A stretch of 64,000 nt of DNA. It comes from Rubellicoccus peritrichatus (GTDB lineage Bacteria > Verrucomicrobiota > Verrucomicrobiia > Opitutales > Cerasicoccaceae). Shown one piece after another: positions 8,433 to 16,551 of this stretch. Within the stretch, counting starts at the first letter, position 1. The number at the start of each line of letters is the position of its first letter. Made by a program: the position numbers and the translations under genes. Where the stretch lies: NCBI RefSeq assembly GCF_033100135.1, contig NZ_CP136920.1:3467001-3531000 (forward strand). Reading direction: 5' to 3'. A model generated the notes under the pieces. That model did not search any database. It was not told the origin of the DNA and was given only the letters and a program-made list of their open reading frames with translations.

Positions 8433-9521
8433 ATGACACTTTACGATCTCGGATGGAACGCTCGATTTGAAGCCGAATTTGCCGACTGCCTTAGTAAAGG
8501 CTGGCAACCGGCACGTTTAGTTCGTGACAACAAGATCTCCTACGGTGCTCGGCTTGGAGATGGCGCCGAGATGGAGGTCGCACTTGGCGGAGCGGTGTAT
8601 CATGAAGCGGCGACAGATGCTGAGCTTCCTGCGGTTGGGGATTGGGTTGCCCTCGAAATCGGAGATGATGGCAATGAATATGACGCAGTGATCCGGGCGC
8701 GACTTACGCGCCAAACCTGCCTCTCTCGTAAAGCCCCGGGCAAGAGCACCGAAGAGCAAGTCCTGGCTGCCAACGTTGATGTGGTTTTTGTCATCACGGA
8801 AGCAGGGCAGGACTTCAACCTGCGGCGGATGGAGCGTTACTTCGCCATCCTGCAACGAAGCGGTGCACGTTCGGTTGTCTTACTCAACAAAAGTGATCTT
8901 TATTCTGACGAAGAAAATCAAGTGGCCAAAGCAAAGCTTTGCGACTTGAATCCGAATGTGGAGGTTCACATTACCTCTGCATTAGAAAGTGCCGGAGTTG
9001 ATGTCTTGAGAAGCTATTTGAAATCGGGAGTCACCATTGCCTTGATTGGCTCGAGTGGAGTGGGAAAATCTTCCCTGATTAATCAACTTCTCGGGCAAGA
9101 GTTCCTTTGGACGGGGGAAGTCAATGGTGTCACAGGCAAGGGGATGCACACAACTACGGCTCGCGAGTTGATTCTCTTGCCTGGCGGCGGAATGTTGATC
9201 GACAACCCGGGCATTCGCGAAGTGCAAATGTGGACGGATGCAAAGACTTTGAAGGAGAGCTTCAGTGACTTTGATCATATTGCAAGAGACTGCCTGTTTC
9301 ATAACTGCAAACATGGTTCCGATCGGGGTTGTGCGATTCAGGCGGCATTAAAAGCAGGAACGCTCAGTAAGGAACGTTTTGCCAACTACCTTAAGCTCGA
9401 TGAAGAGTTGGAAAAGCTGCGCAAGCGTCGTAAGAAACGTCAGCTCACCATCAGTCGGCGCATACGCCGTGAGTTGAAATCAAAGGGAGAGAAGTATAGT
9501 AGAAAGTATGATGTCGATTAG
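8433..9521 (+). CDS. rsgA: Ribosome small subunit-dependent GTPase RsgA
   Basis: This 362-residue GTPase checks late maturation of the 30S subunit. An N-terminal OB-fold region comes first. The GTPase motifs are then in the circularly permuted order that defines the family: NKSD (about 152-155) precedes the P-loop GSSGVGKSS (about 204-212), and DNPG follows at about 257-260. The C-terminal zinc knuckle is seen as C...C-x-H...C in CLFHNCKHGSDRGC. A basic tail (KLRKRRKKRQ) fits rRNA contact. Length and order agree with YjeQ/RsgA. It stands alone on its strand, divergent from the helicase gene. Confidence 0.95.
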   Translation: MTLYDLGWNARFEAEFADCLSKGWQPARLVRDNKISYGARLGDGAEMEVALGGAVYHEAATDAELPAVGDWVALEIGDDGNEYDAVIRARLTRQTCLSRKAPGKSTEEQVLAANVDVVFVITEAGQDFNLRRMERYFAILQRSGARSVVLLNKSDLYSDEENQVAKAKLCDLNPNVEVHITSALESAGVDVLRSYLKSGVTIALIGSSGVGKSSLINQLLGQEFLWTGEVNGVTGKGMHTTTARELILLPGGGMLIDNPGIREVQMWTDAKTLKESFSDFDHIARDCLFHNCKHGSDRGCAIQAALKAGTLSKERFANYLKLDEELEKLRKRRKKRQLTISRRIRRELKSKGEKYSRKYDVD

Positions 9522-9643
9522 CCAAAGTGTGGCTGAATGGGTGTTTTATTTATCTCTCGTAACGATGCAGAGACGCAAAGGAGAACATTCTTATACCTTT
9601 CCGACTTCACTTTGATGAAAAACAATTTTTTACCACGAAAGTT
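9520..9643. other. Short intergenic stretch with weak hairpin and dispersed-repeat remnant
   Basis: A weak 5-bp hairpin (AGCCA/TGGCT, 9520-9534) overlaps the rsgA stop, and a T-run comes several bases later. The sequence 'gatgcagagacgcaaagg' near 9566 belongs to the dispersed 'cgcagagacgcaaag' repeat type also seen at 33229-33440. Confidence 0.35.
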
Positions 9644-9680
9644 CACGGAGACACGGAGTTTAAAGCTCCGTGTCTCTGTG
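9644..9680. terminator. Strong bidirectional hairpin between converging genes
   Basis: Two 15-bp arms (CACGGAGACACGGAG and CTCCGTGTCTCTGTG) pair with a single wobble around a 7-base loop. An A-rich run (accacgaaag) precedes and AGAGATTTTT follows. The position between rsgA (+) and the lycopene-cyclase-like gene (-) fits a two-way terminator. The wording 'cacggagacacggag' is itself a common dispersed-repeat sequence, so it may be a repeat doing terminator duty. Confidence 0.65.
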
Positions 9681-9705
9681 AGAGATTTTTAAATGGCTGT
9701 ATTTG

Positions 9706-10065
9706 CTAGGCCGCACTTTTGCTTTTTCCGAACTGCCAAATCATTACGAGGCAGACCATGACACCTTCGATAATGAAGAAACTGTATTCTTCAAAAGGGA
9801 TGTAGCCTAGCCAGCTGAAGCCGTTTTTGGGATTATTTGTGAGCGACCAATTGGAGAACGGATATCCCAGGCTGACGCCTTCGCCAAAGCCCCAAATGCC
9901 AAGGTAAACCGCGTAGTTGTCCCACGGGGTCGTAAAGATGAATGCGATCAGGCAGACGATGGCGCAGCAGACGAAGTGGGCAAGCCTCAGCCTGTGCCTC
10001 AGCAACACGATGAGCAGAGCAATAATCGGCAGGGTGAAGATCAGATGATATCCCCAGTAGGTCAT
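9706..10065 (-). CDS. Lycopene cyclase-domain (CarR/CrtYc-d type) membrane protein
   Basis: This 119-residue protein has about three membrane helices. It shows the two patterns typical of one half of heterodimeric or fused lycopene cyclases: TPWDNYAV in the middle and LGYIPFEEYSFF before the last helix. In known enzymes two such domains act together on the ends of lycopene to make beta-rings in the cytoplasmic membrane. Only one domain is present here and no other carotenoid gene is in the window. It could pair with a distant partner, form a homodimer, or have another role. I chose the ATG at 10065 because homology begins with MTYWGYHL; an upstream start at 10134 would add 23 residues of unlikely sequence. 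Confidence 0.75.
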   Translation of the reverse strand: MTYWGYHLIFTLPIIALLIVLLRHRLRLAHFVCCAIVCLIAFIFTTPWDNYAVYLGIWGFGEGVSLGYPFSNWSLTNNPKNGFSWLGYIPFEEYSFFIIEGVMVCLVMIWQFGKSKSAA

Positions 10066-10118
10066 TTGGCAAACAATGGCTTTCTTTGCAGTGGTGGCAA
10101 GCGTTTCAATAAAAAGTG

Positions 10119-10152
10119 GCGAGCCTCGAATCATTATAATTCAAAGGCTCGC
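10119..10152. repeat. Palindromic hairpin repeat
   Basis: GCGAGCC and GGCTCGC enclose a 20-base centre that itself pairs through GAAT/ATTC, making a long hairpin. 'ggctcgcaatgac' is a wording seen in dispersed repeats of several phyla (general knowledge). It lies just upstream of the lycopene-cyclase-like gene. Confidence 0.5.
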
Positions 10153-10308
10153 AATGACAACTAGGGTCATAAGGAGGGGAATATACGGCTCGTATACGAT
10201 TCAACCCTCGTTTGCCATTAGGCTAATATATTTTTGCCTCAATAGTAAGAGCCGTCGCTGGGAGGATTATTCCATTGGGCTGATCGTTGGCCTGATTGTG
10301 TTTTCTTA

Positions 10309-10392
10309 GGTAGGGCGCCGTCTCCTGACAGGCCGAGCGCTGCCCAAACCTTTACCTCACGGTTGCGGCTTGTCTGGAGACGGCGCCCCACC
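10309..10392. repeat. 84-bp palindromic element with 17-bp arms
   Basis: The left arm GGTAGGGCGCCGTCTCC and the right arm GGAGACGGCGCCCCACC pair at 16 of 17 positions. Inside, GACA-GCCG and CGGC-TGTC extend the stem imperfectly. The GGTAG start and ACC end match the element at 30943-31019. It looks like a non-autonomous mobile palindrome of the REP or MITE kind. No transposase is nearby. Confidence 0.6.
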
Positions 10393-10813
10393 TGCTCCAG
10401 CACATCAATTACTTCGCGATTTTACCCTTTGCCGGCGGGAGACAATGAATCTCTATGAAGGCTTTTTCAAGGGCTGTGAAAACCGTTCTGGATTGTCTTT
10501 GTCGTGGAGTAAGGCAGGTCGGCGTGTTGAATCCTAAATAGACACTGTGTTTATCTCATGCGAAGTCACCAAGCCGCAAAGTAGGGTAGTCCTGTCGAGA
10601 GCTTTCGCTGCTTTTAGCTTTGTCACGTTTGCCGGAAATTGTTGTAAAGTACTTATCCAGTGCTTGAGTATAGCTTCTTTGGGAGGATATCCTTGGCAAA
10701 CCGCCTTCATAATCAAAATGTCCTCTCAAACTGAAACCCGCCTACGTCTGTTTGGCACACACATGTTAAGCGACGTCTGCGTCACTTAAAAAATACTGTT
10801 GGCCAAAAACAAA
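10393..10813. other. About 420 bases without a supported gene
   Basis: I see no convincing coding sequence here. A 60-codon reverse-strand frame at 10534-10716 has no recognisable content. GACGTCTGCGTC near 10772 and an A-run precede the next gene, but no clear promoter stands out. Confidence 0.5.
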
Positions 10814-11272
10814 ATGAACGACCTCATTCTTATTCAAGACGATCAAGCTACACTTCGACTCGATTTTGTAGATGCAGAATCACGACTACCATCTTCTTGT
10901 TTTAATGTATGCTTTGTTTGGCAAATGCCATCCGAACAAATCGAGATGAAAAGAAAAGAACTTTGGTTTGAAGACAGCACTCTCAAAGCATTCGAAACTT
11001 CCTTGGCAGAATTGAACGAAGGTAAAAGAAATGAGATTTCACTTCAGGACATGAGTCAGCGTCCTTTGCTTTCGATAATAAAAAGTGATGAAGACATAAA
11101 GATTTGTATCCACTCGAAGGACCTTTCCGGCATGGGTGAGATGCTTTTCGAATGGTCGGCATATCCAAAAGAAATCGAGGACATTCAAGAGAAACTAAGA
11201 GACTATCCAGCTTGGTGGAGAAACCAACAAGTCAGTAGTCACAACTCCGGAGGCTCCGCTTTCTCCGTGTGA
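10814..11272 (+). CDS. Hypothetical protein, possible immunity-like fold
   Basis: The protein has 152 residues from the ATG at 10814 (a TTG at 10799 would add five). I do not recognise it firmly. The region with FETSLAELNEGK, then SIIKSDEDIKICIHSKDL and a closing segment with WSAYPKEIEDIQ, is loosely like small WapI-type immunity or DUF proteins that measure a short beta-sheet followed by a helix. It has no signal peptide or membrane helix and should be cytoplasmic. It is followed after 7 bases by the DUF1905/YdeI gene, so the two are probably co-transcribed. No toxin partner is visible, so an immunity role is only a guess. Confidence 0.5.
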   Translation: MNDLILIQDDQATLRLDFVDAESRLPSSCFNVCFVWQMPSEQIEMKRKELWFEDSTLKAFETSLAELNEGKRNEISLQDMSQRPLLSIIKSDEDIKICIHSKDLSGMGEMLFEWSAYPKEIEDIQEKLRDYPAWWRNQQVSSHNSGGSAFSV

Positions 11273-11279
11273 CACTTCC

Positions 11280-11759
11280 ATGTTCGCTAACAAAATGAAG
11301 AAAAGGCATCGTTTTTCCGCTAATGTAGCGATCCATGACTTCGGTCGGATGAAATATACGGTTGTTTATTTACCAAAGAGAATTGAAAAAGAACTCAGGC
11401 TTTTGGAAATGCCAAGGTTGCGTGTTGAAGGCCTAATTCACGGAGAACCTTTTTCGGGTGCGTGTCAGCCAACGGGGAAAGCCTGGTATCTAATTCTTTC
11501 TAAACGCATTCTCAAAGAAGCAGGACTGAACGTTGGTGATAAAGTAGAAGGCCAGCTTTCAATCGCCGATCAAGAAGCTGTCGACATTCCCGAAGACCTT
11601 CAGTTAGAGTTAGACAGAAATTCAAATATCAGAAAAAAATGGGATGCTCTATCTGCTGGAAAAAAGCGAGGTTTAGCTTATCGAGTTGCTTCAGCGAAGA
11701 GGCTCGAAACTCGTGAGCAAAGAATTTTTGAAGTATTAGAGGTAATATCAGATAGTTGA
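11280..11759 (+). CDS. DUF1905 + YdeI/OmpD-associated domain protein
   Basis: This 159-residue protein has an N-terminal DUF1905 domain (about residues 8-95: FSANV..., YTVVYLP, then GKAWYLILSKRILKEAGLNVGD). A C-terminal YdeI/OmdA helical domain follows at about 105-152 (LQLELDRNSNIRKKWDALSAGKKRGLAYRVASAKRLETRE). Proteins of this family have been linked to resistance against peptides or bacteriocins, but the biochemistry is unclear. Homologues usually begin at the second methionine (MKKRHRF, base 11295), which may be the true start. It follows the hypothetical gene at 10814 with 7 bases between. Confidence 0.78.
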   Translation: MFANKMKKRHRFSANVAIHDFGRMKYTVVYLPKRIEKELRLLEMPRLRVEGLIHGEPFSGACQPTGKAWYLILSKRILKEAGLNVGDKVEGQLSIADQEAVDIPEDLQLELDRNSNIRKKWDALSAGKKRGLAYRVASAKRLETREQRIFEVLEVISDS

Positions 11760-11854
11760 GCCAATGAATCTAAGAACCAGTTGGTGGTCTCAACTGCTTT
11801 GGTGCTTCGCACTACTGTCTTGAGACATCTCGATATTTCACCATAAGGATACCA

Positions 11855-13228
11855 ATGCTTAAATACCTGAGGAAATGTCTCGTTGGAACAATTCTTTTCC
11901 TGGGGATTATGGCGTCTTATGCCGAAGAAGAAGCCAGCCTTCACGGCGTGGCTTCGAGCATGCGACCATATACGGGAATTCACGTCCCCGGTGTGAGCAC
12001 TACCACTCTGAAAGGAAAGGTGATGTGTGGTTATCAGGGCTGGTTTGCGGCCAAGGGGGACGGGTCCGGGCGCGGTTGGGTTCACTTTGGTCCCGGCGGA
12101 CATTTCGCTCCTGGGGAGTGTACGATTGACCTCTGGCCGGACATGAGCGAAATGGATCTTGATGAGAAGTACCCCACTTCGTTCAGACATCAAGACGGCA
12201 AAACCGCTTACGTCTTCAGTTCCTACAATTGGAAGACGGTCATGCGTCATTTCCGGTGGATGCAGGAACATGGTATTGACGGCGTTTTCCTGCAGCGTTT
12301 CGGAGCCAGCGTGAGACGACAAAACGCGATGTACGATCATCGTAATGTGGTGACTTCAAACGTCCAGGCAGGAGCTAACCGTTATGGGCGGACTTGGGCG
12401 ATGATGTATGACCTTTCGGGGCTGCGGGCTGGTGAGATTGAGAAAGTCGTTATTGAGGACTGGAAACGGCTCGTCGACAGGATGAAAATCACCAGTGATA
12501 AATCTTATCTGCATCACAAAGGCAAGCCGGTCGTCGCAGTCTGGGGCATTGGGTTCGGCGATGATCGTAAGTATACGCTCGATGAGTGTGAAAAGCTGGT
12601 GAAATTTCTTAAGAATGATAAGCAGTATGGCGGAAACACCGTAATGCTTGGCGTTCCCACCTATTGGCGAAGTTTGAGTCGTGACTCGGTTAGTGACAAA
12701 GCACTTCATGATATCATTTTGCAGGCCGATATTGTTAGCCCCTGGACGGTGGGGAGGTATGGTTCTCTGCAGCAAGTTGGTGGTTACGCGAAAGATGTTC
12801 TCGGTCCGGACATCGAATGGACAAAACAGAACAATTTCGATTATTTACCTGTGGCCTTTCCAGGTTTTAGTTGGCAGAACCTGCAGAAGACCCGTGGCAA
12901 GGACGTCAAGCTGAACCAGATCCCACGACTTGACGGACAGTTCCTGTGGTCACAGGCTGCTTCTTTCAAGCAAGCAGGTGCGGAGATGCTGTATGTGGCG
13001 ATGTTTGACGAATTGGACGAAGGCACTGCGATTTTTAAATGCACGAACGATCCCCCGGTTGGAGAAAGCCATTTTGTAACATATGAAGGTTTGCAGTCCG
13101 ATCACTACCTGTGGCTTACTGGGAGAATCGGCGAGCTCCTGCGCAGCGAAAGCAACGCAACCGCAAATATGCCCATTCGCAACACACAACAAGACGCTGA
13201 AGGTGACGCGGCAAGTCGCACGCCTTAA
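11855..13228 (+). CDS. Secreted GH71/99-like glycoside hydrolase
   Basis: This 457-residue protein starts with a signal peptide (hydrophobic about 9-23, AYAEE cleavage region). The body resembles the GH71/GH99-like group of xylosidase or endo-mannosidase type enzymes: [10 protein letters not shown] at the start of the barrel, [12 protein letters not shown] in the middle and [11 protein letters not shown] near the end. In the last motif Glu386 and Glu389 have the i, i+3 spacing of the two catalytic glutamates of GH99. Substrate cannot be read from the sequence; alpha-mannan or xylan-like sugars are family possibilities. A cupin gene follows after 26 bases. A probable role is breakdown of external polysaccharide in the periplasm or outside. 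Confidence 0.75.
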   Translation: MLKYLRKCLVGTILFLGIMASYAEEEASLHGVASSMRPYTGIHVPGVSTTTLKGKVMCGYQGWFAAKGDGSGRGWVHFGPGGHFAPGECTIDLWPDMSEMDLDEKYPTSFRHQDGKTAYVFSSYNWKTVMRHFRWMQEHGIDGVFLQRFGASVRRQNAMYDHRNVVTSNVQAGANRYGRTWAMMYDLSGLRAGEIEKVVIEDWKRLVDRMKITSDKSYLHHKGKPVVAVWGIGFGDDRKYTLDECEKLVKFLKNDKQYGGNTVMLGVPTYWRSLSRDSVSDKALHDIILQADIVSPWTVGRYGSLQQVGGYAKDVLGPDIEWTKQNNFDYLPVAFPGFSWQNLQKTRGKDVKLNQIPRLDGQFLWSQAASFKQAGAEMLYVAMFDELDEGTAIFKCTNDPPVGESHFVTYEGLQSDHYLWLTGRIGELLRSESNATANMPIRNTQQDAEGDAASRTP

Positions 13229-13254
13229 TTTCACTTTCTGAAAAAGCAAAGACG

Positions 13255-14100
13255 ATGAAAAAATGGATCACTAGTCTACTGGCAATTGTCTGCGCGATGT
13301 CTAACAGCATTCAGGCTATTGCCAGCGACATTGAAGAAAAACAGGAAACGAAAATTGTTCTCCTATCTGATATCGAATGGGAACCTCTTAATCCGGCACG
13401 CGGTGATAGCAGCCCTAAGGCGGGAACACTTTGGGGGAATCGCGCTGGAGCAGAGGCTACTGGCTTTCTTGCTAAGTTTGTTGATGGCTTCTCTTCTCCT
13501 CCACACATTCACAATGTCACCTACCGGGCTGTCGTCATCAGTGGAGAAATACACAATGACGATCCCAATGCAGAGAAAATGTGGATGAGCAGAGGCTCGT
13601 TCTGGACTCAGCCAAAAGGAGAAGCACATATCACTGCTGCTCGAGGCGAAGAGAATATTGCCCTGGTTGAAATCGATGAGGGTCCATATCTGGTTCAACA
13701 CACGCATGATGCATTTGATAGCGGTGAACGCGCAGTGAATATTGATGCCTCAAATATCGTCTGGGTGACCCCGCCCGGACTAAATCCGTCAAAAACGGGT
13801 CCAAAAGTTGCCTACTTGTGGGGAATTTTAGAGGCAGGGCTCGATAATGGAACCTTCATAAAACTACCAGCAGGTTTTGTCGGCTACATCCACAGCACTG
13901 GCTCAATATTTCGAGTTGTTACTATCGAAGGACAGCCTGTGTATCTTGAAGATGAAGAGATAAAACTGGCGCCAGGTAGCTACTTCAGTTCATCTGGAGA
14001 TTCTATGCACTCAATTCGATCAGGTCCTGATCAAGACAGCATTTTTTATGTGCGCACGAATGGGCCTTATCGTATCATTCCGGCATCTTCGCAAGAATGA
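13255..14100 (+). CDS. Secreted tandem-cupin protein (DUF4437-like)
   Basis: The protein has 281 residues with a signal peptide ending near SIQAIAS (about residue 24). Two cupin folds follow: about 35-145, with [19 protein letters not shown] carrying metal-type histidines, and about 165-278, where [19 protein letters not shown] keeps one histidine. This matches DUF4437-type double cupins. The function of the family is not known; enzyme activity on a small molecule and a binding role are both possible. It follows the GH71/99-like gene closely and may be in the same transcript. Confidence 0.7.
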   Translation: MKKWITSLLAIVCAMSNSIQAIASDIEEKQETKIVLLSDIEWEPLNPARGDSSPKAGTLWGNRAGAEATGFLAKFVDGFSSPPHIHNVTYRAVVISGEIHNDDPNAEKMWMSRGSFWTQPKGEAHITAARGEENIALVEIDEGPYLVQHTHDAFDSGERAVNIDASNIVWVTPPGLNPSKTGPKVAYLWGILEAGLDNGTFIKLPAGFVGYIHSTGSIFRVVTIEGQPVYLEDEEIKLAPGSYFSSSGDSMHSIRSGPDQDSIFYVRTNGPYRIIPASSQE

Positions 14101-14177
14101 TAGCAATGCTTAGTCGCAATCGCTAAAACTTAGATTGCACCAGGATGCAGCTAGCCTCAAGCTTTAGATCGATAATC

Positions 14178-14789
14178 ATGTGGGATCAACGATACAAGGA
14201 AGATGGTTTCGCCTATGGAACCGAGCCAAACAGTTTCCTAGCCGAGCGGGCAAACTTACTGCGTAGTCCAATTTTGAGTCTAGGTGAGGGAGAGGGGCGC
14301 AACGCGGTTTTTCTCGCAACTTTGAGCCTCAATGTTCTTGGAGTCGATGGTTCCTCTGTTGGGCTTGAGAAGGCAAGAGCACTTGCCCGCTCCAAAGGCG
14401 TTGAGATCGATACCGAACTTGCTGATTTGTCTTCATACAATCCTCCGGAAAACTTTTTTAATTCGGTTGTGTCGATATTTGCTCACTTGTCTTCCGATGT
14501 TCGACAACGGTTGTATCCGCGAGTGGAGCGATCCCTTAAATCCGGGGGAGTTCTTGTTTTTGAGGAATATGCGATATCTCAGCTTGGTCGAGACACCGGA
14601 GGACCGAAGGACATTGATCTTCTGACAACAACTGCAGATCTCGAGTCGCTTTTTCCAAATTGTGATCTGATCTTGTCTCGTGAGATTGAGAGAGAAGTGA
14701 TTGAAGGGAGGCATCACACCGGTCTCTCTTCTGTGATTCAGTTTATCGCACGAAAACGTACCGAACCAGATAGTTGTGACAATGGTTAG
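14178..14789 (+). CDS. Class I SAM-dependent methyltransferase
   Basis: The protein has 203 residues from the ATG at 14178 (MWDQRYKEDGFAYG), which matches the usual start of TehB/thiopurine-type small-molecule methyltransferases. Motif I ILSLGEGEGRNA binds SAM, LGVDGS is the acidic loop after strand beta-2, and the late GGVLVFEEYA segment fits motif III. Members detoxify small compounds such as tellurite or thiopurines; the real substrate here is unknown. An upstream in-frame ATG at 14145 is less likely. Confidence 0.8.
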   Translation: MWDQRYKEDGFAYGTEPNSFLAERANLLRSPILSLGEGEGRNAVFLATLSLNVLGVDGSSVGLEKARALARSKGVEIDTELADLSSYNPPENFFNSVVSIFAHLSSDVRQRLYPRVERSLKSGGVLVFEEYAISQLGRDTGGPKDIDLLTTTADLESLFPNCDLILSREIEREVIEGRHHTGLSSVIQFIARKRTEPDSCDNG

Positions 14790-14869
14790 GATCTCTTCAC
14801 GTTCTGACCTGCGATAATGAAAATAATCAATAGTTAAAAAGGATATAATTAATTTAAAAAGAGACTACT

Positions 14870-15331
14870 ATGAGCTTGAACATAAGGCGGGTCGTGACTG
14901 GCCATGACGCAAATGGTAAACCAGTGGTTCTGATTGATGATCGCGGTGAGCACTCAGCGAGCTGGCGTCCGCAGATGGAGCAACAACAATTATGGACGAC
15001 GACGGATCTTCCGGTCGCGTTGCAAGAAGATGGTGAGGACAAGGGCGCTCGTCAGGTTGGGACTACGATTGACGGAGGTTCGATATTTAAAGTCGTAGAA
15101 TTTGGACCGGGTGTGGCACCTCGTATTCACCGCACGGACAGTATTGACTATGGCGTCGTCCTCTCGGGAGAGATTGATATGGATTTGGGCGACGACACAG
15201 TCGTGCATCTAACTGCAGGCGATGTATTGGTTCAGCGCGCCACCATTCATAATTGGATTAATCGCGGAACGGAACCCTGTCGCATGGCGTTTGTCTTGAT
15301 CAGTGCCCTTGGTGATACTGCGGTCGGGTAG
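14870..15331 (+). CDS. Single-domain cupin protein
   Basis: This is a 153-residue cytoplasmic protein with one cupin fold (about residues 70-145). It contains PRIHRTDSIDYGVVLSGEID and HLTAGDVLVQRATIHNW, the two cupin motifs with His and Glu positions for a metal ion. This type often appears beside oxidoreductases or aromatic degradation genes, but no such partner is adjacent here. The substrate is unknown. Confidence 0.78.
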   Translation: MSLNIRRVVTGHDANGKPVVLIDDRGEHSASWRPQMEQQQLWTTTDLPVALQEDGEDKGARQVGTTIDGGSIFKVVEFGPGVAPRIHRTDSIDYGVVLSGEIDMDLGDDTVVHLTAGDVLVQRATIHNWINRGTEPCRMAFVLISALGDTAVG

Positions 15332-15362
15332 TCGGAGCAGAGTTCATATTGAGTAGGTATTT

Positions 15363-16010
15363 ATGAAAATACACATTCTTATCATACTATTTGTTATTGT
15401 TTTTGGCAGGCTCGGAGCTGAGAGCGAGAGTGTCATGCTTTCTCCGGTATTGACGGAATACCTGGCTGAGAATCCTAAGATGAATGCTGTTGCCAGCAAG
15501 ATTCTGAGGGAAGGTATTGGTGATTGGCCGGTTGAGGTTTTCTATTTTTATTCGAATGATGAATCGAGGGCACGGGCATTTCATACTGTCGCCAGAGAGC
15601 GTAAGATATTCATATTCATTCGGGAGAATCAGTCAGCCTATGACCAATTCCTTTGCCTGCTCTATGAAGCCTTAAACGCCACCAGTCAGCCGAAATTTCA
15701 AAAAGTCGTAGCAGAGGCCAGTAAGGGCAACATCTCCGCAGAGGCATTTGCCGAAAGTATCATGCAGATTGAACATGGCACGACAATGCGGGTGCAGGAT
15801 ATATTGCGTAAGCTATCTCCATCAGAGAGCGATAAAGAGGATTCCTATCTCCATAATAGGATAATCAATTGTCCTGCAGACTATGAGGCATCTCGTGAAT
15901 ACACGAAAAGGGTTTCTCCTAACCGTGACCTCAAGAAAGAATATATTGAAAAATACCATCGCGCTTTTGGTGGTAAGAATGAACCAAGTAGCGGAGCAGA
16001 TGGCAATTAG
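15363..16010 (+). CDS. Secreted hypothetical protein
   Basis: The protein has 215 residues and begins with a signal peptide (hydrophobic to about residue 16, cleavage near GRLGAES). The rest is helical and charged. I do not recognise a family and see no catalytic motif. It starts 31 bases after the cupin gene and may be co-transcribed. It should be periplasmic or outer-envelope by its signal. Confidence 0.6.
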   Translation: MKIHILIILFVIVFGRLGAESESVMLSPVLTEYLAENPKMNAVASKILREGIGDWPVEVFYFYSNDESRARAFHTVARERKIFIFIRENQSAYDQFLCLLYEALNATSQPKFQKVVAEASKGNISAEAFAESIMQIEHGTTMRVQDILRKLSPSESDKEDSYLHNRIINCPADYEASREYTKRVSPNRDLKKEYIEKYHRAFGGKNEPSSGADGN

Positions 16011-16087
16011 CATACTGCTTATTGCCTTGTCTCATTCGATGCTTCAGCCTTTGTTTGTATCAATATTTTTCTGGAACTAAAACCGTC

Positions 16088-16537
16088 ATGATTACTTATC
16101 GTCAGATTATAGAAGAAGATATACCGGATCTTTTTAGCATTCGAATCGCGACATGGGATAATGAGAATGGTGCGGAAGAGTTGGAAGCGCTTGGCATCAA
16201 TCCGAAATCTGTCAGTGATCGACTGCGCCTCGACCACGCAGGGTGGATTGCTTTTTCGGACAATGTACCTGTTGGTTTTTCGATGGCTAACCGTAGCACT
16301 GGTGAACTCTGGGTCATTGCAGTTTTACCTGAGTTCGAAGGGCAGGGTATTGGGAAGACGCTCATCCATCAAGCCGAAGCATGGTTGTTCTCGCATGGAT
16401 GGGAGACAATCTGGCTGACAACCTCTACTGATGAAAACTACCGTGCCGTAGGTTTTTATCGGCATTTAGGTTGGAGCGATTGGAAGATCGATATTGATCG
16501 CTTTATGCGTAAGACCAATCTCCGAAAGAGCATCTGA
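16088..16537 (+). CDS. GNAT-family N-acetyltransferase
   Basis: This is a 149-residue acetyltransferase. The acetyl-CoA motif is VIAVLPEFEGQGIGKTLI, with the Q-x-x-G-x-G/A pattern as QGIGKT. RAVGFYRHLGW near the end is the usual motif B. I chose the ATG at 16088 (MITYRQIIEEDI) because GNAT homology starts there; the frame is open from 16022. The acceptor substrate is unknown. Confidence 0.82.
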   Translation: MITYRQIIEEDIPDLFSIRIATWDNENGAEELEALGINPKSVSDRLRLDHAGWIAFSDNVPVGFSMANRSTGELWVIAVLPEFEGQGIGKTLIHQAEAWLFSHGWETIWLTTSTDENYRAVGFYRHLGWSDWKIDIDRFMRKTNLRKSI

Positions 16538-16551
16538 CTGTGCCCAATAAC

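Noticed and set aside
11678-12340. 220-codon reverse-strand frame
   Set aside because: It lies opposite the GH71/99-like gene and has no recognisable content.
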